Notes under the pieces: generated by a model
The model's database searches: none
Told to the model about the DNA's origin: nothing
What the model saw: the letters and a program-made list of their open reading frames with translations, nothing else
Shown: positions 1 to 9,447 of the stretch, piece after piece
Layout: every line of letters starts with the position of its first letter
How positions within the stretch are numbered: position 1 is the stretch's first letter
Assembly (NCBI GenBank): GCA_903842945.1
Contig: CAIMNS010000228.1
Coordinates: 1 to 55,775, forward strand
Source: an uncultured Burkholderiales bacterium
Lineage (GTDB): Bacteria > Pseudomonadota > Gammaproteobacteria > Burkholderiales > Burkholderiaceae_C
Direction: 5' to 3'
DNA: 55,775 nt
Made by a program: the position numbers and the translations under genes

Positions 1-31
1 CAATCAAGTCGTCTTGTCGAATGATGGTCAT
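1..31 (-). CDS. Probable fumarate hydratase class I, N-terminal fragment
   Basis: Only the first ten codons lie in the window, read leftward from an ATG at 29-31, giving MTIIRQDDLI. From memory this resembles the amino terminus of iron-sulfur class I fumarases in Burkholderiales (M-T-x-I-x-Q-D-D-L-I), and fumarase next to acs is a neighbourhood I associate with Comamonadaceae. An AAAGAG stretch lies just upstream of the ATG on the minus strand and could be the ribosome binding site. Class I fumarase interconverts fumarate and malate in the TCA cycle. The call rests on ten residues, so it is tentative. Confidence 0.4.
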   Translation of the reverse strand, partial: MTIIRQDDLI

Positions 32-407
32 GGAATTCTCTTTAGGTTACGGCGAGTACAAATTGACTCAGTTGAGACGGTTTTGGCGTGCCAAGCCCAT
101 AAGTTTACTCCGCCAAGGCCTGACTTTTAGGCCCTAGAAGGCAGAAAAAAACCCAATTCGCAGCCGGTACTGCATTCTTGATCGTTGACCAAGATTCCAA
201 GGGGCGTCTTTTGTGGCCCCATTCGACCATCTTGTTGGCGAATTCTCTGTCTTAAAATATATATCGAACAAAGATGACCCATATCAAAGTTGTGTTTTAT
301 TTTTGAAATACAGGGTTTTTCTTGTCAGTTTTGTTAAAGAAGTCTTCATAAAATGAAGATCCCACGTGGCAACTGCCAAAGATGAGTTAAAAAGGAGACC
401 CAAGATC
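32..407. other. Divergent intergenic region, probable fumarase / acs
   Basis: No convincing gene is seen here. The region separates a leftward start at 31 from acs on the plus strand. It holds a short dyad TTGGC-GT-GCCAA at 83-94, a 5-bp hairpin GGCCT/AGGCC at 117-133, and the promoter-like pair listed separately at 235-263. The last 150 bases are AT-rich and would be the acs leader. Confidence 0.5.
235..263 (+). promoter_or_regulatory. Candidate sigma70 promoter for acs
   Basis: TTGGCG (235-240) and TATATA (258-263) are separated by exactly 17 bases, each matching the -35 and -10 consensus at four of six positions. Transcription from here would give an AT-rich leader of roughly 140 bases before the acs start at 408. 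This is pattern matching only. Confidence 0.35.
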
Positions 408-2387
408 ATGAGCGAACACCATACCGAGCTACCCGTCTATGACCCGCCCAAAGCGTTTTCAGAAAAGGCGGCCATTCCCAGTATGCAAGCTTATGAGGCT
501 TTGTGTGCTCATGCACAAAGAGACTATCAAGGTTTTTGGGCTGAACAAGCCAAGCGTTTGATCACTTGGAAAAAACCCTTCACCCAGATCTTGGACGAAA
601 CTGAAAAACCATTTTTTAAATGGTTCGCAGACGGCGAGTTGAACGTCTCCTACAACTGTTTGGATCGCAACATTGAGCGTGGTCTGGGGGATAAAACGGC
701 CTTGATTTTTGAGGCCGACGGTGGCGAAGTGAGCACCATCACCTACCGCGATTTGTTGGGCAAGACCTGTCAGTATGCCCATGTCTTGAAGTCACAAGGC
801 GTTGGCAAAGGAGATCGGGTGATCATCTACATCTCCATGTCCATCGATGGTGTGGCCTGTATGCAAGCATGTGCTCGTATTGGTGCCATCCATTCCGTGG
901 TGTTTGGGGGCTTTTCAGCACAATCTTTGAGAGACCGCATAGAGGACACGGGTGCCAAGTTGGTCATCACGGCCGATCACCAAGTCAGGGGGGGCAAGCA
1001 GTTGCCCCTGAAGTCCATCGTCGATGAGGCCTTGGCGCTGGGGGGGTGCGAAAAAATTCAAAGTGTGCTCGTGGTCAAACGTTCAGGCCAAGCGGTGGAG
1101 ATGAAGGAGGGCAGAGATCACTGGTTGGAGCCCTTGGCCAGCGCCAAGCCCAAGCACATTGAGCCCGAGTGGGTGGGTTCAGAGCATCCCTTGTTCTTAC
1201 TCTACACCTCAGGTTCGACCGGTAAGCCCAAAGGTGTTCAGCACGCAAGTGCGGGCTATCTTCTCCATGCAGCGCTCACCACCGAGTGGACCTTTGATTT
1301 GAAAGCAGATGATATTTTTTGGTGCACGGCTGACATTGGCTGGGTGACTGGGCACACCTACATCACCTACGGCCCATTGGCCCTGGGTGCCACAGAGATC
1401 GTGTTTGAAGGGGTGCCCACCTTTCCCAATGCGGGGCGTTTTTGGAGCACGATTGAAAAGCACAAGGTCAGCATTTTCTACACCGCACCGACGGCCATTC
1501 GCTCTTTGATCAAGTCCGCAGAGGCGGATGAAACCATCCACCCCAAACAATACAATTTGAAGAGCTTAAGGCTCTTGGGCTCTGTGGGTGAGCCCATCAA
1601 TCCTGCGGCGTGGGAGTGGTATTACAAGAACGTGGGCGGCTCGAACTGCCCGGTTGTGGATACGTTCTGGCAAACCGAGACGGGTGGTCACATGATCACG
1701 CCCATGCCTGGCGCCACACCCATGGTGCCAGGTTCATGCACCTTGCCGTTCCCAGGTATTGAGGCGGCCATTGTGGATGAAACGGGCAAAGATGTGCCCA
1801 ATGGACATGGTGGTATTTTGGTGGTCAAAAAACCATGGCCGTCCATGATCAGAACCATTTGGGGAGATCCTGAGCGGTTCAAAAAGAGCTACTACCCAGA
1901 TGACTTCAAGGGGGAATACTATTTGGCGGGTGATGGTGCCATTCGAGATAAAAAAACAGGTTATTTCACCATCACGGGCCGAATCGATGACGTGCTCAAT
2001 GTTTCAGGACATCGCATGGGGACCATGGAAATTGAGTCTGCCTTGGTGAGTTGCACCGAGTTGGTGGCTGAGGCGGCGGTGGTGGGGCGTCCAGACGACA
2101 CGACGGGGGAGGCGATTTGTGCCTTTGTGGTTTTAAAGCGTCCAAGACCCACTGGAGAGGAGGCGCTGAAGTTGGCAAAAATATTAAGGGACCATGTGGG
2201 CAAAGAAATTGGACCCATTGCCAAGCCCAAGGACATTCGTTTTGGCGACAATTTACCTAAAACGCGCTCGGGCAAGATCATGCGTCGCTTGTTGCGCTCT
2301 ATTGCCAAGGGAGAGGCCATCACCCAAGACACGTCCACGCTTGAAAATCCAGCCATCCTTGAGCAGCTTGCAGAAAAAAGCTTTTAG
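408..2387 (+). CDS. acs: Acetate--CoA ligase (acetyl-CoA synthetase)
   Basis: Converts acetate, ATP and CoA to acetyl-CoA in the cytoplasm through an acetyl-adenylate. At 659 residues it matches the usual length (E. coli Acs is 652). The adenylate-forming signature [11 protein letters not shown] is at residues 266-276, [10 protein letters not shown] near 417, and the hinge segment [12 protein letters not shown] near 532. The C-terminal SGKIMRR contains Lys623, equivalent to the catalytic lysine that is regulated by acetylation in this family. I chose the ATG at 408, not an in-frame GTG at 366, because AAAGGAG at 391-397 lies well placed before it. It runs toward the convergent cytochrome gene, leaving 14 bases between the stops. 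Confidence 0.96.
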   Translation: MSEHHTELPVYDPPKAFSEKAAIPSMQAYEALCAHAQRDYQGFWAEQAKRLITWKKPFTQILDETEKPFFKWFADGELNVSYNCLDRNIERGLGDKTALIFEADGGEVSTITYRDLLGKTCQYAHVLKSQGVGKGDRVIIYISMSIDGVACMQACARIGAIHSVVFGGFSAQSLRDRIEDTGAKLVITADHQVRGGKQLPLKSIVDEALALGGCEKIQSVLVVKRSGQAVEMKEGRDHWLEPLASAKPKHIEPEWVGSEHPLFLLYTSGSTGKPKGVQHASAGYLLHAALTTEWTFDLKADDIFWCTADIGWVTGHTYITYGPLALGATEIVFEGVPTFPNAGRFWSTIEKHKVSIFYTAPTAIRSLIKSAEADETIHPKQYNLKSLRLLGSVGEPINPAAWEWYYKNVGGSNCPVVDTFWQTETGGHMITPMPGATPMVPGSCTLPFPGIEAAIVDETGKDVPNGHGGILVVKKPWPSMIRTIWGDPERFKKSYYPDDFKGEYYLAGDGAIRDKKTGYFTITGRIDDVLNVSGHRMGTMEIESALVSCTELVAEAAVVGRPDDTTGEAICAFVVLKRPRPTGEEALKLAKILRDHVGKEIGPIAKPKDIRFGDNLPKTRSGKIMRRLLRSIAKGEAITQDTSTLENPAILEQLAEKSF

Positions 2388-2401
2388 CCACCCGTGGTTT
2401 T

Positions 2402-2767
2402 TTAAGGCGCTTTGAGCTGAAGAATCCAAGTCGACAAAGTCTTGGACTCTTCAACGCTGACTTGAGGATTGGCTGGCATGGGGATCACACCCCAAGAGCC
2501 CGAGCCCCCATGGATGATTTTGTGAGCCAGTCGATCCTTGGCCAAGGGGTCTTTGCTGTACTTGATGGCCACGTCCAAGTAACTTGGACCCACGACTTTT
2601 TTATCGACTGCATGGCAAGACAAACAGTGCCTGGTTTTGGCCAACTCCATGGCCCCTTGTGCATGCGCCCATGGGCTCAAGCCTAAACAGGCCAACAGAC
2701 AAAAAATGAATGAAAGACCTCTCCTTGCTTGGCCGATGGGAGCAAGAGCGGGAGGCCTATTTTTCAT
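2402..2767 (-). CDS. Small periplasmic cytochrome c (class I, c551/c552 type)
   Basis: A 121-residue protein with an N-terminal export signal (hydrophobic FIFCLLACLGL, probable cleavage after AHA). It has one haem attachment motif CLSCH and a downstream IPMPANP segment whose methionine fits the sixth haem ligand. Size and motif spacing match monohaem c551/c552-type electron carriers that shuttle electrons to terminal oxidases in the periplasm. It follows ilvD on the same strand after 34 bases and may be co-transcribed, but the two have no obvious functional link. The exact start is uncertain because no clear ribosome binding site precedes it. Confidence 0.85.
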   Translation of the reverse strand: MKNRPPALAPIGQARRGLSFIFCLLACLGLSPWAHAQGAMELAKTRHCLSCHAVDKKVVGPSYLDVAIKYSKDPLAKDRLAHKIIHGGSGSWGVIPMPANPQVSVEESKTLSTWILQLKAP

Positions 2768-2801
2768 GGGAGACTGAAAAAAATAGAACTTTCAGATGTC
2801 G

Positions 2802-4511
2802 TCACAAGTTTCTATTTTCAAACAAGTCCAGCACGGCACCTTTGCTGGCACTTGAAGCGTTGAACGCAAATTTCGCTTGCACGCCCCGCACATATCGGGC
2901 CTCAGGAGGCTTCCAGCCTTCTTTTCTCTGGGCCAGTTGCGCATCGCTTACATTCAACTGCAGGAGCAACTGATGAGCGTCGATGGTGATGGAGTCACCC
3001 TCATGGATGAAGGCGATGTTGCCTCCCACTGCGGCCTCTGGGGCCACGTGGCCCACCACCATCCCCCAGGTGCCTCCAGAAAATCGTCCATCGGTGATCA
3101 GGCCAACACTTTCACCCAAGCCCGCTCCAATCAAGGCACCTGTTGGGGCGAGCATTTCAGGCATACCGGGTCCTCCTTTGGGCCCCAAGTACCTGAGCAC
3201 CATGATGTCACCTGCTTTGATTTTCCCATCCAAAATCGCCTTCAAGGCGGATTGTTCATCGTCAAAGACGCGAGCAGGGCCAGTCATGACGGGGTTTTTG
3301 AGGCCGGTGATTTTGGCCACGCAACCTTCAGGGGACAAATTGCCTTTCAAGATGGCCAGATGGCCTTCAGCATACAAGGCCTTGTCCAGGGTTCGAATGA
3401 CGGTTTGTTCAGGCCTGGGATGATCCGGGATCTGGGCCAAGTTCTCAGCAACTGTTTTGCCGGTGATGGTCATGCAGTCGCCGTGCAAGAGGCCAGCCTT
3501 TAAAAGCATTTTCATGACCTGTGGGATACCGCCAGCTTGGTGCAAGTCAACGGCCAAGAATTGCCCTGAAGGTTTGAGGTCACAGATGACAGGCACCTTT
3601 TTTCGAACCCTCTCGAAATCATCAATCGACCAAGGCACATCGGCGGCATGTGCAATCGCTAAAAAATGCAACACTGCGTTGGTTGAGCCTCCGGTGGCCA
3701 TGATCACAGCAACTGCATTTTCAATGGATTTGCGGGTCACGATGTCCCTGGGTTTGAGATCGTTTTTGATGGCCTCAATCAATACTTTTGCTGCAGCTTT
3801 GGCCGAGTTTTGGGTCTCATCGTGCGGGTTGGCCATGGTCGAGGAGAAGGGCAAGGACATGCCCAAAGCCTCGAAGGCGCTGGACATGGTGTTGGCGGTG
3901 TACATGCCACCGCAAGAACCAGAACCTGGAATGGCTTTTTGCTCGATCTCTTTGAGCTCGGCATCGGTCATTTTGCCAGCCGCATTTTGCCCAACGGCTT
4001 CAAAAACACTGACGATGTTCAAGTCCTGCCCGTTGTGTCGACCGGGTAAGATGGTGCCACCATAAACATAAATCGCTGGTACATTGGCTCGAAGGATGCC
4101 CATCATGCCTCCGGGCATGTTTTTGTCGCATCCTCCGACGACCACGACGCCGTCCATCCATTGGCCTTGAACGCAGGTCTCAATGCAGTCTGCGATCACC
4201 TCTCGGGACACCAAGGAATACTTCATGCCTTCGGTGCCCATGGCCATGCCGTCTGAGATGGTCGGTGTGCCAAAAACCTGAGCGTTTCCTCCTGCCTCTT
4301 CAATGCCTTGGATCGCTGCGTCGGCCAACTTTTGAAGGCCACTGTTGCAAGGCGTGATGGTGCTGTGGCCGTTGGCGACACCCACCATGGGTTTGACAAA
4401 ATCACTCTCTTCATAGCCCATGCCATAGTACATGGAGCGATTGGGCGCGCGGGACTTACCCTCTGTGATTTGGGCAGAGCGACGATTGATTTGAATTGTT
4501 TTGATGTCCAT
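2802..4511 (-). CDS. ilvD: Dihydroxy-acid dehydratase
   Basis: Catalyses the third common step of valine, leucine and isoleucine synthesis, dehydrating 2,3-dihydroxy-acids to 2-keto acids. At 569 residues it belongs to the shorter IlvD branch (E. coli IlvD is about 616). The iron-sulfur cysteines are visible: Cys55 in TPCNSG, Cys128 in [10 protein letters not shown] and Cys200 in [14 protein letters not shown]. The start [12 protein letters not shown] is close to the divergent lgt region. No leader peptide with runs of branched-chain codons is seen upstream, so attenuation control is unlikely. Confidence 0.95.
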   Translation of the reverse strand: MDIKTIQINRRSAQITEGKSRAPNRSMYYGMGYEESDFVKPMVGVANGHSTITPCNSGLQKLADAAIQGIEEAGGNAQVFGTPTISDGMAMGTEGMKYSLVSREVIADCIETCVQGQWMDGVVVVGGCDKNMPGGMMGILRANVPAIYVYGGTILPGRHNGQDLNIVSVFEAVGQNAAGKMTDAELKEIEQKAIPGSGSCGGMYTANTMSSAFEALGMSLPFSSTMANPHDETQNSAKAAAKVLIEAIKNDLKPRDIVTRKSIENAVAVIMATGGSTNAVLHFLAIAHAADVPWSIDDFERVRKKVPVICDLKPSGQFLAVDLHQAGGIPQVMKMLLKAGLLHGDCMTITGKTVAENLAQIPDHPRPEQTVIRTLDKALYAEGHLAILKGNLSPEGCVAKITGLKNPVMTGPARVFDDEQSALKAILDGKIKAGDIMVLRYLGPKGGPGMPEMLAPTGALIGAGLGESVGLITDGRFSGGTWGMVVGHVAPEAAVGGNIAFIHEGDSITIDAHQLLLQLNVSDAQLAQRKEGWKPPEARYVRGVQAKFAFNASSASKGAVLDLFENRNL

Positions 4512-4615
4512 TTTTTTCGTATCAAAAAAGGGTTGCTGTTGTGACCACTAAAGCAAGAAAAAACATTTTATCTTGGTGGTGTAGTTTAACGCTTTGTTCG
4601 GGCACAATATTGAAC

Positions 4616-5425
4616 ATGTTAATGCACCCACAGTGGGATCCCGTTGCGCTGAGCATCGGCCCTTTATCCATTCACTGGTATGGCATCAGTTACCTGATCG
4701 CCTTTGCCCTTTTTCTATTTCTGGCCAACCGCAGACTCAAGTCAGAACCCTATTTCTCAGCCGTTCAATCCGGGCGGTGGTCTTTTGCAATGGTAGAGGA
4801 CTTGCTTTTTTTTGGCGTCATTGGCGTGATTTTGGGCGGCAGGCTGGGCTATTGTTTTTTTTACAAACCCTTTTTCTACCTGGACCATCCGGAGCAAGTT
4901 CTCTACATTTGGCAGGGTGGGATGAGTTTTCATGGTGGCATGATCGGGGTGGTGTTGGCCATGGCGATATGGGCGAGAAGGCAGGGCAAGTCGTGGTTGG
5001 AGGTGACAGATTTCATCGCGCCATGTGTGCCCACAGGCTTGGCCAGTGGTCGAGTGGGCAACTTCATCAATGGTGAATTGTGGGGGCGTCAAGCCAGTGA
5101 GGAGTTGCCTTGGGCGATGGTTTTCCCACAAAGTGGCACCTTGTTGCCAAGACACCCCTCACAAATCTATCAGTTCCTTTTAGAGGGCGTGTTGCTATTT
5201 GTTGTGCTGTGGTTGTTTGCCAAGAAAAAACGCCCGATGGGCGCCGTCTCTGGGGTGTTTTTGGTGGGCTATGGGCTTTGTCGATTTGGTGCAGAGTATT
5301 TTCGAGAGCCCGACGCCTTTTTGGGCTTGTTGGCGGCAGGCCTGAGCATGGGGCAATGGCTGTGCGTACCCATGGTGCTCTTGGGATGTTTTTTCTTATT
5401 TGCCTCACGAGAAAAAAACACTTGA
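4616..5425 (+). CDS. lgt: Prolipoprotein diacylglyceryl transferase
   Basis: Transfers diacylglycerol from phosphatidylglycerol to the lipobox cysteine of prolipoproteins in the inner membrane. The 269-residue product is strongly hydrophobic with about seven membrane segments. It carries the Lgt signature [14 protein letters not shown] at 145-158, GGRLGY at 74-79 and the essential histidine of SFHGG at 106. I place the start at 4616 because [16 protein letters not shown] matches the usual Lgt beginning. An in-frame GTG at 4541 would add 25 atypical residues. The ATG has no clear Shine-Dalgarno sequence, and AT-rich CACAATATT lies just before it, so the mRNA may be nearly leaderless. Confidence 0.94.
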   Translation: MLMHPQWDPVALSIGPLSIHWYGISYLIAFALFLFLANRRLKSEPYFSAVQSGRWSFAMVEDLLFFGVIGVILGGRLGYCFFYKPFFYLDHPEQVLYIWQGGMSFHGGMIGVVLAMAIWARRQGKSWLEVTDFIAPCVPTGLASGRVGNFINGELWGRQASEELPWAMVFPQSGTLLPRHPSQIYQFLLEGVLLFVVLWLFAKKKRPMGAVSGVFLVGYGLCRFGAEYFREPDAFLGLLAAGLSMGQWLCVPMVLLGCFFLFASREKNT

Positions 5426-5490
5426 AGCGCTGAGCTTGACTCCTTGGTGTGCAAGTGATGTATTTGTGAGCAAAACCTCCCCCTGAGACT

Positions 5491-5540
5491 TAAATACTTA
5501 TTGTTTTGATGCGTAAATACCTATAATTATCCGTAATTAC
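5491..5540 (+). promoter_or_regulatory. Promoter and candidate operator of the GntR / malonyl-CoA decarboxylase operon
   Basis: A perfect -10 hexamer TATAAT lies at 5522-5527, with a weak -35 such as TTATTG at 5498-5503. Two near-identical direct repeats, TAAATACTTAT at 5491-5501 and TAAATACCTAT at 5514-5524, sit 23 bp apart, about two helical turns. They overlap the promoter. The palindrome GTAATTAC follows at 5533-5540. This layout fits autoregulation by the FadR-type repressor encoded immediately downstream, but that assignment is inferred. Confidence 0.45.
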
Positions 5541-5556
5541 AGAGGTTTTTTCTCTC

Positions 5557-6234
5557 ATGAAGCCCCCCATTGTCTCTTTGCATGACGAAGTTGCCGAATT
5601 GATTCGGGATCAAATCTTTGATGGCGAGCTTGGTGCGGGCGCATTCATTGATGAGATGAAATTGTGCGAGAAATTGTCCATTTCAAGGACGCCTCTTAGG
5701 GAGGCCTTGAAGGTCTTGGTGTCGGAGGGTCTGCTTCGACATGAAACTCGCGTGGGATGCTTTGTGCGAGAGATCACCCGCAAAGACATCGATGATATTT
5801 TTCCAGTTTTAGGTCTTTTAGAGGGTCGGGCTGCCTATGAGGCGGCCTTGCGACTCAACGATGCCGACATTGAGGCTTTGACCCTTTGGCACGAAAGACT
5901 TGGGGATCTGGCGCTCAGTCAAGACATCAAGGCCTACTACAAAACCAATTGGGTGATCCATGAATCCATCATCGCCTTGGCCAACAATGCTTGGCTGACT
6001 CAAGTTATTGCAGAGTTAAGACGAATACTTAGGTTATCTCGATTGCTTCAGCTTCAAATGCCTGAGCGTTTAGAAAAAAGCTTTTGCGAGCATGTGAAAA
6101 TTTTTGATGCCTTGAAGGCCAAAAATCCAATGGCTGCGCAAGAGGCCATGAAAGAACATTTGAACCAGCAGCACCTTGTGATCAGACGCTTGGCCGATGA
6201 AACCCAGCAATTAACCCTTGAACTTAATTTATGA
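5557..6234 (+). CDS. GntR-family transcriptional regulator (FadR/FCD subfamily), probable malonate regulator
   Basis: A 225-residue DNA-binding regulator. Residues 1-75 form a GntR winged helix, with the recognition segment SISRTPLREALKVLVSEGLL near 46-65. The remainder is an all-helical FCD ligand-binding domain. The stop overlaps the start of the malonyl-CoA decarboxylase gene (ATGA), so the two are translationally coupled. By analogy with MatR of rhizobial mat operons it probably responds to malonate or malonyl-CoA. AGAGG at 5541-5545 is a weak ribosome binding site 11 bases before the ATG. Confidence 0.88.
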   Translation: MKPPIVSLHDEVAELIRDQIFDGELGAGAFIDEMKLCEKLSISRTPLREALKVLVSEGLLRHETRVGCFVREITRKDIDDIFPVLGLLEGRAAYEAALRLNDADIEALTLWHERLGDLALSQDIKAYYKTNWVIHESIIALANNAWLTQVIAELRRILRLSRLLQLQMPERLEKSFCEHVKIFDALKAKNPMAAQEAMKEHLNQQHLVIRRLADETQQLTLELNL

Positions 6235-7682
6235 ACAGACCCCATTGGCTAGAGCGTGGCATGAAACTGCTGCGTTCAAAATTAGATCAACCCGAAAAGC
6301 AAACCGCTGTAGTTGTTTCTGAAGATCGCTCGACCAGAGAGAGAATCGATGCCTCGTTAAAACACCGTGATGAGGCCTTGTCGTCGCGCTCACTGCGGAA
6401 AATACTCTCCCAACTCAATGACATCATTGACACCAAGGTCAGTGAAATTGAGGGTGGACGACGCGCCAAAGTGTTTGCTAAATGGTACGAGTTGAGTTTG
6501 CCTGAAATCAGACTCGATGTTTGGTTGTTGATGAGCGAGTATTTTGGCCCAGACGCTAAAAAAGTCATGAGTGCGAGAGAGGAATACACACAAGCCTTCG
6601 GGACCCAAGATGAGGGCGCTGCTGAAATCAAATTGCGCCGCTCTTTGGTCTCTCCAAGGACCCGACTTTTTCAGAGATTTGCGGCTTTTGAGGGGGGTTT
6701 AAGGTTTTTATTGAGCCTGAGGTCGGAGCTGATCCCGCATCTGAAAAACAACAAAAGGCTTGTGGCCTTGGATGCTGAATTGGAAAATTTATTTTCCACT
6801 TGGCTGGATGTGGCTTTTTTAGAACTCAAGCGTTTGAGTTGGGATTCACCTGCTTCCTTGATTGAAAAACTCATTCAATATGAAGCCGTGCACGACATTC
6901 GAAGCTGGGCGGATTTGAAAAATCGTCTCGACAGCGATCGACGCTGTTATGGTTTTTTTCATCCCAATTTGCCCAACGAGCCCTTGATCTTCGTGGAGGT
7001 CGCTTTGCTCAGTGAAATGGCCAACAGCATCACGCCTTTGTTGGATGAAAATGCAGCCCCTGAAAACCTTCAAAAAGCCACGGTGGCCATTTTTTACTCC
7101 ATCAGCAACACACAAGCTGGTTTAAGGGGGGTTGGGTTTGGAGACTCCTTGATCAAGCGCGTGGTTCAAGTGTTGAAAGATGAATTTCCAAAGCTTAAAA
7201 CCTTTGCGACTTTGTCACCCATACCAGGCCTCAAGCCCTGGGTCACCAAGAACATCGATGCTCTCCTTGAACGCCTAGGCGATAAAGAGGCCAAGGCTTT
7301 GCATAAATCTCTGGGCTTGACAGAACAAAGCGGCGCAGAGCTCATCAAAGCGATCGATGGCTTGGAGAATTTATCCAACAATGCGGTTTTAGAGAGTTTC
7401 ATGAAACACGCTGCGGCGGTTTACTTGGGCCAAACGCAGTTGGAGGGCCATCCCATGGACGCCGTTGCCAAGTTCCATTTGCACAACGGTGCTCGGGTTG
7501 AACGCATCAACTGGTGTGCCGATCCATCGTCCAAAGGCTACAAGCAGTCTTGGGGCATGATGGTGAATTATCTCTATGACTTGAGAAAGCTCGATCGTCA
7601 TCGCATGCTCTTGGCCAAGGGCAAAATCCCCGTCTCTCCAGACGTTGAGAGCTTGTTCTTGCCTTTGCAAAAGGTCAGTTGA
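6231..7682 (+). CDS. Malonyl-CoA decarboxylase
   Basis: Decarboxylates malonyl-CoA to acetyl-CoA and CO2 in the cytoplasm. The 483-residue protein has the family's layout: a helical N-terminal domain to about residue 200 and a GNAT-like catalytic domain after it. HPNLPNEPLIFVEVAL is at 244-259 and FYSISNTQAGLRGVGFG at 288-304, which holds the catalytic serine region. FHLHNGA at 416-422 carries His417, equivalent to the catalytic histidine of the human enzyme. The start overlaps the stop of the GntR gene by four bases. Equivalent MatA/MatR pairs catabolise malonate in rhizobia. No MatB ligase or MatC carrier is present here; a CoA-transferase follows instead. Confidence 0.93.
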   Translation: MNRPHWLERGMKLLRSKLDQPEKQTAVVVSEDRSTRERIDASLKHRDEALSSRSLRKILSQLNDIIDTKVSEIEGGRRAKVFAKWYELSLPEIRLDVWLLMSEYFGPDAKKVMSAREEYTQAFGTQDEGAAEIKLRRSLVSPRTRLFQRFAAFEGGLRFLLSLRSELIPHLKNNKRLVALDAELENLFSTWLDVAFLELKRLSWDSPASLIEKLIQYEAVHDIRSWADLKNRLDSDRRCYGFFHPNLPNEPLIFVEVALLSEMANSITPLLDENAAPENLQKATVAIFYSISNTQAGLRGVGFGDSLIKRVVQVLKDEFPKLKTFATLSPIPGLKPWVTKNIDALLERLGDKEAKALHKSLGLTEQSGAELIKAIDGLENLSNNAVLESFMKHAAAVYLGQTQLEGHPMDAVAKFHLHNGARVERINWCADPSSKGYKQSWGMMVNYLYDLRKLDRHRMLLAKGKIPVSPDVESLFLPLQKVS

Positions 7683-7800
7683 TTTCGCAAGCATTTCCCC
7701 TGGATACTTTGAAGATTTCCTTGGCCTTCTTGTCTTGAAAACTTCTGAAGCCATTTAGAATCCCACTCCAAGACAACAGTTTTAATCACAGAGGATCCAT

Positions 7801-9024
7801 ATGTCCGGCCCCCTTTCACACATCAAAGTTCTCGATTTATCCAGAGTTTTAGCTGGTCCTTGGGCCGCTCAAAACTTGGCCGACTTGGGCGCACAGGTCA
7901 TCAAGGTAGAGCGCCCTAAAAAAGGCGATGATTCAAGGGCTTTTGCACCCCCTTTCTTGCGCGATGCGTCCGGGCAGTCCACCAACGAGTCTGCCTATTA
8001 CTGCGCTGCCAATCGGGGTAAAAAATCAATCACCATTGACATCTCCGTGGCTCAAGGCCAGGCCTTGGTGCTTGAGTTGGCCAAAAATGTGGATGTGATT
8101 GTAGAGAACTACAAGGTCGGTGACTTGGCGCGATATGGCTTGGGCTATGAGGACATCAAGGCCATCAACCCTGGCATCATTTATTGTTCTGTGACGGGTT
8201 TTGGTCAAACCGGCCCTTACAAAGACCGGCCTGGCTATGACTTCATGGCCCAGGGTATGGGAGGCTTGATGAGCGTCACCGGTGAGAGAGATGATTTACC
8301 CGGTGGAGGCCCTCAAAGGGTGGGTGTGCCCATCATTGACATGACCACCGGCATGTATGCCAGTGTGGCCATTTGTGCAGCCATTGCGCATCGGGCGGTG
8401 ACCGGTCAAGGCCAATGGATCGATGTCTCTTTGCTCGATTCCTGCGTTGCTATCTTGGCCAATCAAGCCATGAACTATTTTGCCACGGGCGTGTCGCCTT
8501 CTTCGCTGGGTAACGCGCACCCCAATATCGTCCCGTATCAAACCTTCAAGACCGCAGATGGGGCCTTGATTTTGGCTTGTGGAAATGACAACTTGTTCAA
8601 TAAGTTTTGTGAAGTCGCTCATTGTGAACACTTGGCCAAAGATGTGAGGTTCAGCACGAATGGTGAGCGCGTCAAAAATCGAGAAGAAATCACCATGCTT
8701 TTGAATTCCATTTTTCTTGGAAAAACCACCAAAGAATGGGTCTCTTTGCTCGAGAAAGCAGGTGTGGCAAATGGTCCCATCAACAAGATTGAAGATGTCT
8801 TTGAGGAGCCTCAGGTCTTGGCGCGCGGCATGAAGTTTGACCTGCCTCATGCAGTCGCTGGAAAGGTGACCTTGGTGGGCAGCCCCATGAAGTTTTCACA
8901 CACCCCCATCAAGCTGGAGATCCCTCCACCTTCTTTGGGTCAACACACGCAAGAAATTTTGCGTGAGGTTTTGCACAAATCAACCGATGAAATTGATCAA
9001 CTTCAAAATTCAGGCGTTGTTTAG
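7801..9024 (+). CDS. CaiB/BaiF (class III) CoA-transferase
   Basis: A 407-residue family III CoA-transferase, close to the family's usual length. The beginning VLDLSRVLAGPWAAQNLADLGAxVIKVE is typical, and Asp180 in PIIDMTTGMYA is the expected catalytic aspartate that forms acyl-enzyme anhydrides. AGAGGA just before the ATG is a good ribosome binding site. It lies 118 bases after the malonyl-CoA decarboxylase gene on the same strand. The context suggests it makes malonyl-CoA (or a related dicarboxyl-CoA) by transferring CoA from another thioester. The sequence alone does not fix the substrate; succinyl-CoA:itaconate or glutarate-type activities are alternatives. Confidence 0.85.
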   Translation: MSGPLSHIKVLDLSRVLAGPWAAQNLADLGAQVIKVERPKKGDDSRAFAPPFLRDASGQSTNESAYYCAANRGKKSITIDISVAQGQALVLELAKNVDVIVENYKVGDLARYGLGYEDIKAINPGIIYCSVTGFGQTGPYKDRPGYDFMAQGMGGLMSVTGERDDLPGGGPQRVGVPIIDMTTGMYASVAICAAIAHRAVTGQGQWIDVSLLDSCVAILANQAMNYFATGVSPSSLGNAHPNIVPYQTFKTADGALILACGNDNLFNKFCEVAHCEHLAKDVRFSTNGERVKNREEITMLLNSIFLGKTTKEWVSLLEKAGVANGPINKIEDVFEEPQVLARGMKFDLPHAVAGKVTLVGSPMKFSHTPIKLEIPPPSLGQHTQEILREVLHKSTDEIDQLQNSGVV

Positions 9025-9109
9025 ACCCTTGGACAAGGCCAATGACGAGAGGCCCACGGTTATTTTGATGAATCTGAGGGACTGCTCAATCTCTAGCTTC
9101 TAGGTCCAG

Positions 9110-9331
9110 TCAAACCCAACCCTGGAGCCAAACCGTGTCGTCTTGCAGGTCACGCCAGGCCATGATCTGTGTGGCTTTGGAAAATACAGCCTCCAGTTCG
9201 ACCAGTTCAATGGGGTCGGTGGCAATCTCGGGTTGAATCACTCGACTCACCAAGAAGTGTTTTTGTTTAGCCACTGGCTTAATTGCCGTCCATTTGGTCA
9301 GGAGCAGTTTTTTGGGGTTCAAGGGGTTCAT
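9110..9331 (-). CDS. TIGR02450 family small Trp-rich protein
   Basis: A 73-residue protein of the TIGR02450 family, whose biochemical role is unknown. It begins MNPLNPKKLLLTKWTAIKPV, contains EKHFLVSR-like KQKHFLVSRVIQPE, and ends WRDLQDDTVWLQGWV with the family's clustered tryptophans. I chose the ATG at 9331; an upstream in-frame ATG at 9466 would add 45 residues that overlap the mltB end and do not match the family. It follows mltB on the same strand and is probably co-transcribed. Confidence 0.8.
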   Translation of the reverse strand: MNPLNPKKLLLTKWTAIKPVAKQKHFLVSRVIQPEIATDPIELVELEAVFSKATQIMAWRDLQDDTVWLQGWV

Positions 9332-9447
9332 GCAGCTTGATTGTCCATGAAAGAATGAAAGCGCTTCGGATTCCAAGTCGGCAACATCACCCTTCGTGTA
9401 AGCCAATGGCCAACGTGCACAAACAGGGCCATGATCTGTCTTAGCCC

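Noticed and set aside
2387-2402. Intrinsic terminator between acs and the cytochrome c gene
   Set aside because: CCACCCGTGG followed by TTTTTT is present, but the stem would be only three or four pairs with a tiny loop.
2877-4065. Several long plus-strand frames opposite ilvD
   Set aside because: They mirror the codon structure of ilvD on the other strand and have no family resemblance.
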